DNA of 64,000 nucleotides from an uncultured Carboxylicivirga sp. (GCA_947491945.1 CANLLN010000004.1:186001-250000); one strand, 5' to 3'. Counted from the first letter of the stretch, positions 43,696-52,290 are shown. Program-made: numbers and translations. The notes: generated by a model not told the origin, from the sequence alone.

Positions 43696-44466
43696 ATGAA
43701 TAGAACTATGAAAATGAAACTGGGGATGTTATTTAGTGCTTTTGCGCTAATATTTATGTTGGGAGCTTGTAATAGTGATGATGATATGTTTGGCACTATT
43801 GTGCCCAATGAGGCTACTTGTTTGTATGAATTAAGTTATGTGGAGCCATCAGGAGATAACGCAACGGGTTATTATAATCCAGTGGGTCTCTTTGTTGATG
43901 GTGGCAATCAGCGCGCTCAGCTGGCCGATGGATATACAGTATCCTTTAACAACAGTGAGTTGATATTTAACAGTGGCGTGGGTTATTATATGGCTTCAAG
44001 CATCCACGAGGGCAGTTATGGCAGCGTTTCGCCTGTTTTTGTGCTGGCTGATGAAGCAACGGGAGCTGCTGCCTCAACATCAGTGATTATTAATCCCATT
44101 GCGCCGGCGGACGTTCCTAATATGGAATACGGAAAAGATTACACAATCACATGGAGTGGGTCGCCGATTTCTGAAGATGAGCTGATTGTAGCGCATCTGT
44201 ACGCGGCTGGTCAGGAGAAGTATAAGCCTTTGGCAACCACTTCAGTTAAGTATGACGCCGAGCAAGCCAATGGATATACTATTACTTTCCCAAATTCAGA
44301 CCTGGGATACTTTCAAATTAATGAGAAATACACGCTTGTGTTGGTGCGCATCACAGAGAAGAAGATGCCCGTAATGCCGGTGGAATTCTCACCGAGTGAG
44401 ATCATTGCCCGCGGTGCTTACTTTACGGCACCGGCGCCGTTAACAATGGATGATGTTCAGTCATAA
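43696..44466 (+). CDS. Lipoprotein of unknown function
   Basis: 256 aa. A signal peptide has lipobox LGAC, lipidating C25, followed by NSDDD, an acidic run after the lipidated Cys that is typical of surface-exported lipoproteins in Bacteroidota. The remainder appears all-beta, with GYTVSFNNSELIFNSGVGYYMASSIHEGSYG and GKDYTITWSGSPISEDELIV. The latter resembles Ig-like or fibronectin-like strands. I do not recognise a named family. The gene stands alone, with a strong terminator at 44516-44557. The start could also be the fifth or seventh codon. Confidence 0.8.
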   Translation: MNRTMKMKLGMLFSAFALIFMLGACNSDDDMFGTIVPNEATCLYELSYVEPSGDNATGYYNPVGLFVDGGNQRAQLADGYTVSFNNSELIFNSGVGYYMASSIHEGSYGSVSPVFVLADEATGAAASTSVIINPIAPADVPNMEYGKDYTITWSGSPISEDELIVAHLYAAGQEKYKPLATTSVKYDAEQANGYTITFPNSDLGYFQINEKYTLVLVRITEKKMPVMPVEFSPSEIIARGAYFTAPAPLTMDDVQS

Positions 44467-44515
44467 TGAGGAAGTGCGCTTCAAAATAATAGCTCTTGAT
44501 GTAAAATAAATACCA

Positions 44516-44557
44516 ACCGGGTCCGGATGTTTTAAGCATCCGGATCCGGTTTTTTTA
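44516..44557 (+). terminator. Terminator of the orphan lipoprotein gene
   Basis: ACCGGGTCCGGATG and CATCCGGATCCGGT form a 14-bp stem with one mismatch around a TTTTAAG loop, followed by seven T. It sits between two converging genes and overlaps the last codons of the minus-strand gene. Confidence 0.9.
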
Positions 44558-46628
44558 TGATGGCAGGGTAAAGCCGTTCCATCTCATCGTGAGAAATGTT
44601 TAGTTGACTGTTAATCTCCTTAAGATCGGGCACATTCTTTCGAAGATATTGGCAGACTTTATTTAGTGTTGACAGGGCTCGTAATGTCTTTAGCAAATTA
44701 TTGTTGTATGGATGATAGCCCGGTTTATTGATTTTCTTTCCTGGTATATCTGGTACTTGGCTAAGCCTCGATGGCACAGGGTCAGCACCTGCCTTAATGG
44801 TGATGATCAGTGTGGAGTCGTTGGTGCATAGGTGAGCATGTGCTGCACGCTGCCTGGCATAAGCGGTGAGTGGTTTTTCGTATTCTCTTGCTCGGTTGGA
44901 GTATTGGTGACGATGGTTATGCGCCCTTTCTTCCTGGTTTATAGCTGCCAAGTTTATTTGGAGGTGTTTGAATTTTTTCGCCTGTTTGCGAAGTTGTTGA
45001 GGTAAATTTATACGTGTGTGGCTTTCATATTTATCCGGATGAAAATAGAAATAAAGCAACGTGTCGATGGAGGTATCTACTGTGGTTTTTTCTGCCCAGT
45101 GGGGGTGTTCTTTAGCTTTGCTAATACTCACGTAGGCTTGTACTTCATCTTTTCGATGGCCACTAAGCGTGTAACCAGCCGATAACAGGCGGATGGATAA
45201 TTGGCGGGAATCGGCTCGGCGGGGAAAAATTAAATCACCCGTTTGTTCGTTAAAGCTTACACCCGATGGAAAGTGGTAGGTATTTCCTTCCTGCCTCCAG
45301 GCTTGTGGGTTTGGCCCCAAAAGATTCACCATACTTTGTAGTTTATTTTCAGCCTTGGTTATTTTGCGGTAGGTGGCCTCAGCTTCTCGTTCAAGGCTGT
45401 TCACTCGCCTGGTTTTACTGCTCAGTGTAGTGAGTTTGGCATCAATCAGTCGCTTTCGATGGTTGATGGCATTTTGGTTACCGGGCGTAAGCTTCAGTAA
45501 GCTGTCGATCTCATTTTCCAGCACGGCAATCTCTTTCTCCGTCTGTGTTTTACTATCAATGGCTTTTGTAAGCGGGCTGTGATCATTAATTTTTTGCAGA
45601 GCATCAATAATATGTATCTGTCGGTACTGTTCAATGCGGTCGATGTGCGATATGCCTTTGCCGCTATGGCCATCCGGTGTGAGGCTCATGGTGGAATAGT
45701 CGGCAAACAGATGATAGCTTAAGGTGTCGTCGATGATGATGAGCATGGGCTTAAACGATGAGTCAAGGCCCCAGAGCGATGTGTGCAGGACTGTTGAAGC
45801 GCTCCCCGGCAAGCATAACTCTTTCTTTAAATGCGTTTGTAATTGCAATTGCTCATCATGCACTCTGGTTGTATAGGTAAACAGGCCAATGCCTTTGCTG
45901 TACCAGCGTTGCGTGCTATCCTTCGGATGGGGCTCCCATTCGTTTAAGAGGCCGGCCGTTCCACTGCCCTCACCGGCAGCTAAAAAGGTAGTACTTTCAA
46001 GTTCTAGTCCGCCTGAGAGTATCCTGAAAAAGTATTGGCTGCGCTGAAAACAGTAATCCGAAATAATGTCACTCCAGGTATTGAGCAGTAGCTTCTGCGT
46101 TTCGGCATCTATTTTTAGCTTCTCAAGTTGTTCTATTTTTTTAAAGATGGGTAGCGAAGGATGGGTTACACTTGTGAGTGTTTTCTCTCTCTTTTTACTG
46201 CTCATTCGTCGGGGTAACCGGGTAATGATGGGGTCTTGCAGTGTCTGAATGAGGGAATCATTAGCATTTGCACGCTGGTAAATATGTTTTTTTAATTCTT
46301 CGTTGAGCTCCCACAGGGTAATTTTGATGGCTGCTTCTGAAATAAGTCCGTTGGACGAGCCCTGAATGCTGTCGTAGTGAATAAGCAGACTTTGAGGATG
46401 GTAAATCTGGTAACGGCCGATGGCGTCGTAATCGAGCCCGGGATTCATCGTCGATACCCGATGAAAAGGACGTGTGTCAAACTCGAAATAGTGTTGCCAG
46501 TTTTGCTTTAGCACCGGTGTTTTTTGTACGATGCGGTACAGCCAGGCCGCTTGTTCGGCATCCAGCCTGTCTTGTGCCAGCAGGCTAAATATCGAAAAGA
46601 GAAGTGCTATGGTAAATTTTAAGTGCAT
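44532..46628 (-). CDS. Large secreted protein of unknown function with a coiled-coil region
   Basis: 698 aa from the ATG at 46628 (MHLKFTIALLFSIFSLLAQ), which gives a proper signal peptide; the ORF extends 16 codons further upstream. Mature residues near 30-130 include WQHYFEFDTRPFHRVST and QIYHPQSLLIHYDSIQ. Residues about 365-450 are charged and heptad-like (KEIAVLENEIDSLLKLT, LTTLSSKTRRVNSLEREAEATYRKI), a probable coiled coil. A beta-rich section follows (TLSGHRKDEVQAYVSI), then a basic, His/Arg-rich tail. No catalytic motif or named family is recognised. It is a single gene, with repeat copy B directly upstream. Confidence 0.75.
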   Translation of the reverse strand: MHLKFTIALLFSIFSLLAQDRLDAEQAAWLYRIVQKTPVLKQNWQHYFEFDTRPFHRVSTMNPGLDYDAIGRYQIYHPQSLLIHYDSIQGSSNGLISEAAIKITLWELNEELKKHIYQRANANDSLIQTLQDPIITRLPRRMSSKKREKTLTSVTHPSLPIFKKIEQLEKLKIDAETQKLLLNTWSDIISDYCFQRSQYFFRILSGGLELESTTFLAAGEGSGTAGLLNEWEPHPKDSTQRWYSKGIGLFTYTTRVHDEQLQLQTHLKKELCLPGSASTVLHTSLWGLDSSFKPMLIIIDDTLSYHLFADYSTMSLTPDGHSGKGISHIDRIEQYRQIHIIDALQKINDHSPLTKAIDSKTQTEKEIAVLENEIDSLLKLTPGNQNAINHRKRLIDAKLTTLSSKTRRVNSLEREAEATYRKITKAENKLQSMVNLLGPNPQAWRQEGNTYHFPSGVSFNEQTGDLIFPRRADSRQLSIRLLSAGYTLSGHRKDEVQAYVSISKAKEHPHWAEKTTVDTSIDTLLYFYFHPDKYESHTRINLPQQLRKQAKKFKHLQINLAAINQEERAHNHRHQYSNRAREYEKPLTAYARQRAAHAHLCTNDSTLIITIKAGADPVPSRLSQVPDIPGKKINKPGYHPYNNNLLKTLRALSTLNKVCQYLRKNVPDLKEINSQLNISHDEMERLYPAIIKKPDPDA

Positions 46629-46680
46629 GGTAAAGTAGCTTGTCCTATCTGGCAGTACGTTTTGAAAGTTTTCCATTATT

Positions 46681-46743
46681 TAAGTACTTACGGAACGTTT
46701 CTTTATGAGTGCCACGCGATGGAGAACCGTTCCATAAAACATT
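46681..46743 (+). repeat. Dispersed intergenic inverted-repeat element, copy B
   Basis: It begins TAAGTAC, then TTACGGAACG, and ends GAACCGTTCC followed by ATAAAACATT. The 56-nt core aligns with copy A (43 of 56 identical) and copy C (38 of 56), and the leading TAAGTAC is shared exactly with copy C. It lies in the divergent region between the 698-aa secreted protein and the helicase gene. Confidence 0.7.
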
Positions 46744-46792
46744 TTTAAGGAAGCACTAAGATAGAAAAGATATTTTTACTTAAACCTTTAGC

Positions 46793-46800
46793 TATCTTTG
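46793..46800 (+). promoter_or_regulatory. Bacteroidota -7 box (TATCTTTG) for the DEAD-box helicase gene
   Basis: TATCTTTG ends only 4 bp before the ATG at 46805. If used, transcription would start at or within a few bases of the start codon. No convincing -33 TTTG is present. Confidence 0.55.
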
Positions 46801-46804
46801 CGGC

Positions 46805-48130
46805 ATGCAACAATTACGTAAATCAAGTCAGGTCGCTCTTCGTCAGCTCAATATTCATTCGCTTAACCAGATGCAGGAGCATACTTTTGCATGCGTTGGT
46901 AGTGGACAGGATGCAGTGCTGTTATCACCCACCGGCTCAGGTAAAACACTGGCTTTCCTTTTGCCTTTAATCGAGCAGTTGGATAGCAAAGCCGAACAAG
47001 TGCAATTGCTTATTTTGGTGCCGGCCCGGGAGTTGGCCTTGCAGATCGAACAGGTGGTTAAAAGCCTGCGCACGGGTCTGAAGGTGAATTGTTGCTATGG
47101 AGGCCATGCCATCCGCACCGAGATAAACAACCTAAAGCATCCGCCGGCTGTTTTGGTGGGTACGCCGGGGCGTATTGCCGATCACCTAAGGCGCCAATCT
47201 TTTGATCCCTCCGCGATCCGGCTCTTGGTGTTGGATGAGTTCGATAAAGCACTCGATTTAGGGTTTCAGAAAGAGATGAAAGAAATCATTGGTCAACTAA
47301 ATGGGTTGCAACAGCGTGTGTTGACTTCGGCTACCACCATGGAACAGATACCTGAATTTGTTGGGCTGAAAGAGGTTGAGGTGCTTAATTATATTGAAGA
47401 CGAGCCCACGCCGGAAAAGTTGGCTGTGCGGGGTGTGCGTGCCGAAGGACGCGATAAGCTGGCTGTATTTGTACGTTTAATCAGTCACCTGGGCAATGCA
47501 CCCATGCTGGCTTTTGTTAACCATCGCGAAGCGGCCGACCGTATCAGTAATCATCTTACCCAGCAGGGAGTAGCGCACGATGTGTTTCATGGTGGTATGA
47601 AGCAGGAGGAACGGGAGCGGGCTTTGCTGAAGTTCCGAAACGGCAGTCATCATCTTTTGATCACAACGGATTTGGCTTCGCGTGGGCTTGATATACCCGA
47701 AATTAAATATGTACTCCACTACCATCTGCCTTCTAAAGAAGATGCCTACATTCACCGTAATGGGCGAACCGCACGCATGCATGCCGAGGGCGTGGCCTAT
47801 CTGATCATGGCCGAGGATGAGCAGGTACCTGAATACATTAAAGACACGGTTTGTTTTGATGAGCTTGCTGCCGATCTACCATTACCTGCCTTGCCCGAGT
47901 GGCAAACCATCTACCTGGGTAGTGGTAAAAAGGATAAAATTAATAAGGTGGATATTGTGGGCTTATTCTTAAAAAAAGGAAAGCTGCAAAAAGAAGAGTT
48001 GGGATTAATTGACGTGCTCGATCATAGTGCTTTTGTGGCTGTCAAACGCAGTAAAGCCAAAACTTTGTTGCAGACCTTGAAAAATGAGCGCATTAAGGGT
48101 AAGAAGTTAAAGCTGGAGATTTCCAGGTAA
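46805..48130 (+). CDS. DEAD-box RNA helicase, DbpA/RhlE-like
   Basis: 441 aa. Motif I is SPTGSGKT (about residues 40-47), Ia is PARELALQ, and GG and TPGR are present. Motif II reads DEFD rather than DEAD (about 144-147). Motif III is SATT, motif V TTDLASRGLDIP, and motif VI HRNGRTAR. The C-terminal 70 residues (KDKINKVDIVGLFLKKGKLQKEELGLIDVLDHSAFVAVKRSKAKTLLQ) match the DbpA RNA-binding domain that targets hairpin 92 of 23S rRNA. It probably acts in large-subunit ribosome assembly. It is transcribed alone. Confidence 0.93.
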   Translation: MQQLRKSSQVALRQLNIHSLNQMQEHTFACVGSGQDAVLLSPTGSGKTLAFLLPLIEQLDSKAEQVQLLILVPARELALQIEQVVKSLRTGLKVNCCYGGHAIRTEINNLKHPPAVLVGTPGRIADHLRRQSFDPSAIRLLVLDEFDKALDLGFQKEMKEIIGQLNGLQQRVLTSATTMEQIPEFVGLKEVEVLNYIEDEPTPEKLAVRGVRAEGRDKLAVFVRLISHLGNAPMLAFVNHREAADRISNHLTQQGVAHDVFHGGMKQEERERALLKFRNGSHHLLITTDLASRGLDIPEIKYVLHYHLPSKEDAYIHRNGRTARMHAEGVAYLIMAEDEQVPEYIKDTVCFDELAADLPLPALPEWQTIYLGSGKKDKINKVDIVGLFLKKGKLQKEELGLIDVLDHSAFVAVKRSKAKTLLQTLKNERIKGKKLKLEISR

Positions 48131-48131
48131 A

Positions 48132-49250
48132 TCATAAACTCTTAAGCCAGAGAGAAAAAAAGTGGTCGTACACTTTGTATAAACCCTTTTCGTAATATAT
48201 CATTTCCTTGTTGACCAAAGTGCTAAGTGCGGTATTGACCGAGCTGGCCGACGGTAGTTTGTGTTTTTGTATAAATACCTGAGCATTAGGCTGCTCCACC
48301 CCGCTCTCTTTGGCAATGGCTTTAGCTAATTGAAACTGATTATTGGTAAGTAAGTTGCGATAGTTGATAAAGATATTTTCGCGTTCTTTCAGTATGCCAT
48401 AGCAGGCATCATAAAGTATTTGGTGGGTGTAGCGCCTGGTGTTTACTGCAAATACTTTATTGAAGAAATATTGGACATAAAAGGTGTAGTTGTCCAATAT
48501 ATCAAGCCATTCTTTAATCAGAGCAATGTCAATATGCTTTTTACCCAGTGTAAAGTGGTGATGGACAAAGGAAGCATAAGTATTTGTGTTAATGCGGTTT
48601 AGGTATAGTATTTCGCTGCTTTGATAAAAGGGGCGTGAGCTATTTGTAAACATCGTTTCGAGAATATGCTTGCTGCTGCCTGAAAAGATAAAGCGTATAT
48701 CCGGATATTCCTGGCTAAATTTCCTAAACCAGGCTTCCACATTCTTTTCCGGGTAGGTACTTATCTGTTGAAATTCGTCAAAGGCAATGATGAAGGGGTG
48801 CTTATGGCTGCCAATGTAGCTAAATAGTAGGTTAAGATCGTTGATAGATTCATTTTCCGACTTGTATCCAAATTCTAGTTCGGGTGCACCCGTAATGGCA
48901 TTAAACGATAGTTTGGCTTTAATTCCACTGATTAATTCGCTTATATTTTCAAGAAAGCGTTTGCTTCTTTGTCGTTCGAACAAAAGGAGTGATGTGCTGA
49001 TTTCTTTCACCATATCACTTAAATTTGTGGTTGACATAATGTCTAAATACAGTGTATTTTGTATGTTCTTTTCTCGATTTATATGGTATAAAAGATGCTT
49101 TATCAATCCGGTTTTACCTATTCTTCGTAGCGAAATTAAGGTGATGTTACGGCCATTTTCTATGGCGTTGATTAACTTTTGCACCTCTATCTCTCTGTCG
49201 CAGAATAGTTCCGGAGATTTGTAGCCGTATAATAAAAATGGATTTTTCAT
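48132..49250 (-). CDS. AAA ATPase of the archaeal-type family with C-terminal winged helix
   Basis: 372 aa. The Walker A is LRRIGKTG (41-48), the form in the archaeal-type ATPase family (PF01637). Walker B lies in FIIAFDEFQQIS (about 153-164), and a sensor-like FIFSGSSKHILE follows. The C-terminal 70 residues (NQFQLAKAIAKESGVEQPNAQVFIQKHKLPSASSVNTALSTLVNKEMIYYEKGLYKVYDHFFSLWL) look like a winged helix-turn-helix. Function is unknown; members are often lone genes of patchy distribution. Directly upstream, 11-64 bp before its ATG, is an array of TTACGTAA palindromes, which suggests autoregulation. Confidence 0.85.
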   Translation of the reverse strand: MKNPFLLYGYKSPELFCDREIEVQKLINAIENGRNITLISLRRIGKTGLIKHLLYHINREKNIQNTLYLDIMSTTNLSDMVKEISTSLLLFERQRSKRFLENISELISGIKAKLSFNAITGAPELEFGYKSENESINDLNLLFSYIGSHKHPFIIAFDEFQQISTYPEKNVEAWFRKFSQEYPDIRFIFSGSSKHILETMFTNSSRPFYQSSEILYLNRINTNTYASFVHHHFTLGKKHIDIALIKEWLDILDNYTFYVQYFFNKVFAVNTRRYTHQILYDACYGILKERENIFINYRNLLTNNQFQLAKAIAKESGVEQPNAQVFIQKHKLPSASSVNTALSTLVNKEMIYYEKGLYKVYDHFFSLWLKSL

Positions 49251-49260
49251 ATTCTTTTAA

Positions 49261-49314
49261 TTTATTACGTAATTTACGTAACGCAAAACCCGTAACGCAA
49301 TTTACGTAATAAAT
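49261..49314. promoter_or_regulatory. Palindrome array upstream of the AAA ATPase gene
   Basis: TTACGTAA occurs at 49265-49272, 49274-49281 and 49302-49309. CGTAACGCAA is repeated directly at 49277-49286 and 49291-49300. The outer parts TTTATTACGTAA and TTACGTAATAAA are an exact 12-bp inverted repeat (49261-49272 and 49302-49313). This dense symmetric layout suggests a cooperative operator. Confidence 0.6.
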
Positions 49315-49333
49315 AGCAAAATAAAAACTGTAC

Positions 49334-49978
49334 TTACGATAGCTTAGCACCTTCATAAATCCATACTCCCTTTCTGCCGTCCTGTGCCTGTCGATACATG
49401 GCTTCGGCTACATCGCTGGCTTTTATGGCTCTGTATTTCCGCCAGGGCCATTGCAGAAAGGGCTTCAGTAAGTACATTGCTTTTTCCGATAGTTTTTCTG
49501 CCAAGCGAAATTCCCGACGATCACCCAGCAGCAGCGAGGGTCTGAAAATATGCAATGTCGGTAATTGCAGCGCCCTTAGCTCGTTTTCCATCTGTCCTTT
49601 TGTACAAAGGTAAAAATTAGCGGCCTGCGCATTGGCACCCACCGAACTAATAACTAAAAAGCGTTGGCATTGTTGCTTTTTTGCCCATCGCCCCAGTCTT
49701 ACCACATGGTGCTGATCAACTTCTGTAAAGGCTTTTTTACTGCCTGCTTTTTTAATGGTTGTGCCCAGACAGCAAAAGACATCTTCAAATGTTTCAGGAC
49801 CGCTATATCGATCCAGATGCTTAAACTGAATTAGCTCCTGAGTGAGTTTAGGATGGCTAATGGGTAGATGCCTTCGAACCAGGGCGTGCACACCGGCATA
49901 GTTCGAACTGTTTAGTAAGCGGGTCAATAGTGCCTGACCCACCAGGCCGGATGCACCGGCAATAAGGGCTCGTTTCAT
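49334..49978 (-). CDS. NAD(P)-binding atypical short-chain dehydrogenase (HTATIP2-like)
   Basis: 214 aa. The Rossmann motif GASGLVGQALL is at residues 8-18. DVFCCLGTTIKKAGSKKAFTEVDQHHVVRLGRWAK, FLVISSVGANAQAANFYLCTKGQMENEL and LHIFRPSLLLGDR follow the NAD(P)H-binding/HTATIP2-like pattern, with a YxxxK-like YLCTK. The substrate is unknown. It is transcribed divergently from the phosphate regulon. The AAA ATPase gene follows 84 bp downstream on the same strand, with the palindrome array in between. Confidence 0.85.
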   Translation of the reverse strand: MKRALIAGASGLVGQALLTRLLNSSNYAGVHALVRRHLPISHPKLTQELIQFKHLDRYSGPETFEDVFCCLGTTIKKAGSKKAFTEVDQHHVVRLGRWAKKQQCQRFLVISSVGANAQAANFYLCTKGQMENELRALQLPTLHIFRPSLLLGDRREFRLAEKLSEKAMYLLKPFLQWPWRKYRAIKASDVAEAMYRQAQDGRKGVWIYEGAKLS

Positions 49979-50024
49979 TTTTCGAAGTTACATAAAATTA
50001 AAGGTAGTTTCTTATTAATGGAAA

Positions 50025-50068
50025 TGTAACAAGAATGTAACATTGGCTTAACAGGGCTGTAATACCGC
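50025..50068 (+). promoter_or_regulatory. Candidate PHO box: four 11-bp direct repeats
   Basis: The 11-mers ATGTAACAAGA, ATGTAACATTG, GCTTAACAGGG and CTGTAATACCG are tandem, so the TAACA/TAATA cores start at 50027, 50038, 50049 and 50060. Eleven-base periodic direct repeats are the binding mode of PhoB-type OmpR regulators. The array ends 6 bp before the -7 box and occupies the -33 position, as expected for activator-dependent promoters. phoB is in the same operon. Confidence 0.75.
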
Positions 50069-50073
50069 AGTCC

Positions 50074-50081
50074 TATGTTTG
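50074..50081 (+). promoter_or_regulatory. -7 box (TATGTTTG) of the phosphate operon
   Basis: TATGTTTG matches TAnnTTTG and is 67 bp before the porin ATG. No -33 TTTG is present; that position lies within the repeat array, consistent with activated transcription. Confidence 0.7.
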
Positions 50082-50148
50082 CAGCAGGAAATAATAGAAC
50101 AGCACACAATTTTATTGAGACAATATTAATAAATTATCAGCACAGGAT

Positions 50149-51132
50149 ATGAAAATTAGACTATTAACATTAGCAGTCATGGCCGTTATCGGATTGAACA
50201 TGGCGGGTACAGCTCAGGAAAAGACAAGCTTTAAAGCCTCGGGTAAGCCAACTTTTAAAATCTTTTCGAATTACCACAGCACCATAACTGACGGCAAGAC
50301 ATATAACCAATTTGAATTAACCAGGGCTTATTTAGGCTATCAGCATCAATTCAGCGAAAACTGGTCAGGTAAATTAATCTTTGATGTGGGTAACCCAAAG
50401 GATGGTGGCGGCCTGGAGATGACGGCCTATGTAAAAAATGCCTTATTGAGCTATAAGAAAGATGCCTGGACGGTTAATTTTGGTATGATCAGCACGACAT
50501 CTTTCAAAACGCAGGAAAAGTTTTGGGGCTATCGTTATCTACTAAAGTCCTTTCAGGATGAGTATAAATTTGGTGCGAGTGCCGACCTGGGTATCAGCGC
50601 CGCCTATAAGTTCAATGACAAACTGAGTGCCGACCTGATTCTGATCAATGGAGAAGGCTATAAAAAGCTGGAGCAGGACAGTATTTTTACCATAGGAGCC
50701 GGTATTACGCTTAGGCCTTTAGAGCAACTAGCATTGCGTGGCTATTTCGAAACAACTACAAAGGATGAGGGAGCCATTAAGCGCCAAAACAGCTTGGCAC
50801 TTTTTGCCGGGTATCAGCTTAAGAAGCTATCCATAGGTGCCGAATTTAACAAGCAGTTTAACCATGGCATGGAAGAAGGGCTTGATATGACTGGTTACTC
50901 ATTTTATTCAACACTGAAGCTTAAAGCATCAAAACTATTTGCCCGTTTCGACATGCTGGAGTCTGAAAATGATTGGAATGCCGCTAAGGATGGTAACCTG
51001 TTTGTGTTGGGTGCCGAGTTCAATCCGGTTAAGGGCATTAAAATCAGTCCCAACTATCGAAACTTCTCACCCTCGGCAACAGGTAGCGCCAAGGTGGATT
51101 ACATCTATGTGAACTGCGAAATTAAATTTTAG
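50149..51132 (+). CDS. Outer-membrane porin, OprP/O-like, of the phosphate regulon
   Basis: 327 aa. A signal peptide (MKIRLLTLAVMAVIGLNMAGTAQ) precedes a short leader. Barrel strands follow, for example FKIFSNYHSTI, FELTRAYLGYQHQFSENWSGKLIFDVGNP and LSIGAEFNKQFNHG, ending VDYIYVNCEIKF with terminal Phe. Position as first gene after the PHO box and before pstS indicates phosphate or polyphosphate uptake across the outer membrane. The trimeric phosphate porins OprP and OprO are larger, so this is an analogue by context. Gap to pstS is 90 bp. Confidence 0.82.
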   Translation: MKIRLLTLAVMAVIGLNMAGTAQEKTSFKASGKPTFKIFSNYHSTITDGKTYNQFELTRAYLGYQHQFSENWSGKLIFDVGNPKDGGGLEMTAYVKNALLSYKKDAWTVNFGMISTTSFKTQEKFWGYRYLLKSFQDEYKFGASADLGISAAYKFNDKLSADLILINGEGYKKLEQDSIFTIGAGITLRPLEQLALRGYFETTTKDEGAIKRQNSLALFAGYQLKKLSIGAEFNKQFNHGMEEGLDMTGYSFYSTLKLKASKLFARFDMLESENDWNAAKDGNLFVLGAEFNPVKGIKISPNYRNFSPSATGSAKVDYIYVNCEIKF

Positions 51133-51222
51133 AAATAGGAAACGTGCCATGAGCATAGCAGATCAGGCATAAGCATGACCTATATAGCGCGTTTTATATG
51201 ACAATTGTAAAAAAATAAGACA

Positions 51223-52290
51223 ATGAAAAAATTATTAACCATTCTCTTGATCGGTGCCGTAATGGGCGCATGTCAGACAGGCAATAAAAAAGGAGCAGAT
51301 AACAAGGCATCCGATTCAGTTAGTATTGCAGCGGCTGGAGCAACCTTCCCAATGCCTTATTATAATATGATTATTAAAGATTACATTGGCAAAACCGGTA
51401 CTTTGGTAACCTATGGCGGTATTGGTTCGGGCGGTGGCATCAAAAGCCTAAAAGACAAGGTAGTTGATTTTGGTGCGACTGACGCCTTCTTATCCGATGC
51501 TAAAATGGCCGATATGCCTGCAGAAATAGTGCATATTCCCACTTGTTTAGGCGCTGTTGTTATTGCTTATAATCTGGAGGGTGTAGAAGGACTTAAACTG
51601 ACGAGTGAATTGCTGGAAGGCATTTTTATGGGAAAGATTACCAATTGGAACGATAGCCTTATTAAAGCTAATAACCCAGGCGTAAACCTCCCTGATTTGG
51701 CCATCACCTTCGTGCACCGTTCGGATGGTAGCGGTACCACTTATATTTTCAGCGATTATATGAGTAAGATAAGTGCAGCTTGGGCCGATCAGGTGGGAAC
51801 AGGTAAATCCTTACAATGGCCAGTGGGCATGGGTGCCAAAGGTAATCCGGGTGTAACCGGCACCATTAAATCTACAGTGGGTGCCATTGGTTACGTAGGT
51901 AGCGAGTATGCTTTTGCCCAAAAATTGCCGGTGGCCTTACTGCAAAATCAAAGTGGTAATTACATCGAGCCTTCCATTGCGTCAATCAGTGCAGCAGCTC
52001 AGGGCGCCTTGCCTGCCGATACACGTGCCATGCTAACCAATTCGGACGATGCCAATGCTTATCCAATCTGTGGTTTTACTTGGTTAATACTTTACAAAGA
52101 GCAGGCTTATGGTGGACGAAGTAAAGCCCAGGCCCAGGCAACACTTGAGTTTTTAGATTGGGTAGTGAGTGCTGATGCACAGGGCGTGGCTGAAAAAGTT
52201 AACTACGCACCACTTCCCGCTAAAGCAGTGAATCAGGCAAAATCAATATTACGCTCAGTTACCTTCAATGGCGAAGCTTTATTGAAGTAA
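51223..52290 (+). CDS. pstS: Phosphate-binding protein PstS, lipoprotein
   Basis: 355 aa. A lipobox MGAC lipidates C17. The phosphate-binding segments are AAGATFPMPYYNMI (about residues 33-46), GGIGSGGGIKSLKDKVVDFGATDAFL, and VHRSDGSGTTYIFSDYMS (about 165-182). The Thr/Ser/Arg/Asp residues that hold phosphate in PstS are all present. It delivers phosphate to PstCA. The length and GAIGYVGSEYAFAQ region match other Bacteroidota PstS. Confidence 0.97.
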   Translation: MKKLLTILLIGAVMGACQTGNKKGADNKASDSVSIAAAGATFPMPYYNMIIKDYIGKTGTLVTYGGIGSGGGIKSLKDKVVDFGATDAFLSDAKMADMPAEIVHIPTCLGAVVIAYNLEGVEGLKLTSELLEGIFMGKITNWNDSLIKANNPGVNLPDLAITFVHRSDGSGTTYIFSDYMSKISAAWADQVGTGKSLQWPVGMGAKGNPGVTGTIKSTVGAIGYVGSEYAFAQKLPVALLQNQSGNYIEPSIASISAAAQGALPADTRAMLTNSDDANAYPICGFTWLILYKEQAYGGRSKAQAQATLEFLDWVVSADAQGVAEKVNYAPLPAKAVNQAKSILRSVTFNGEALLK

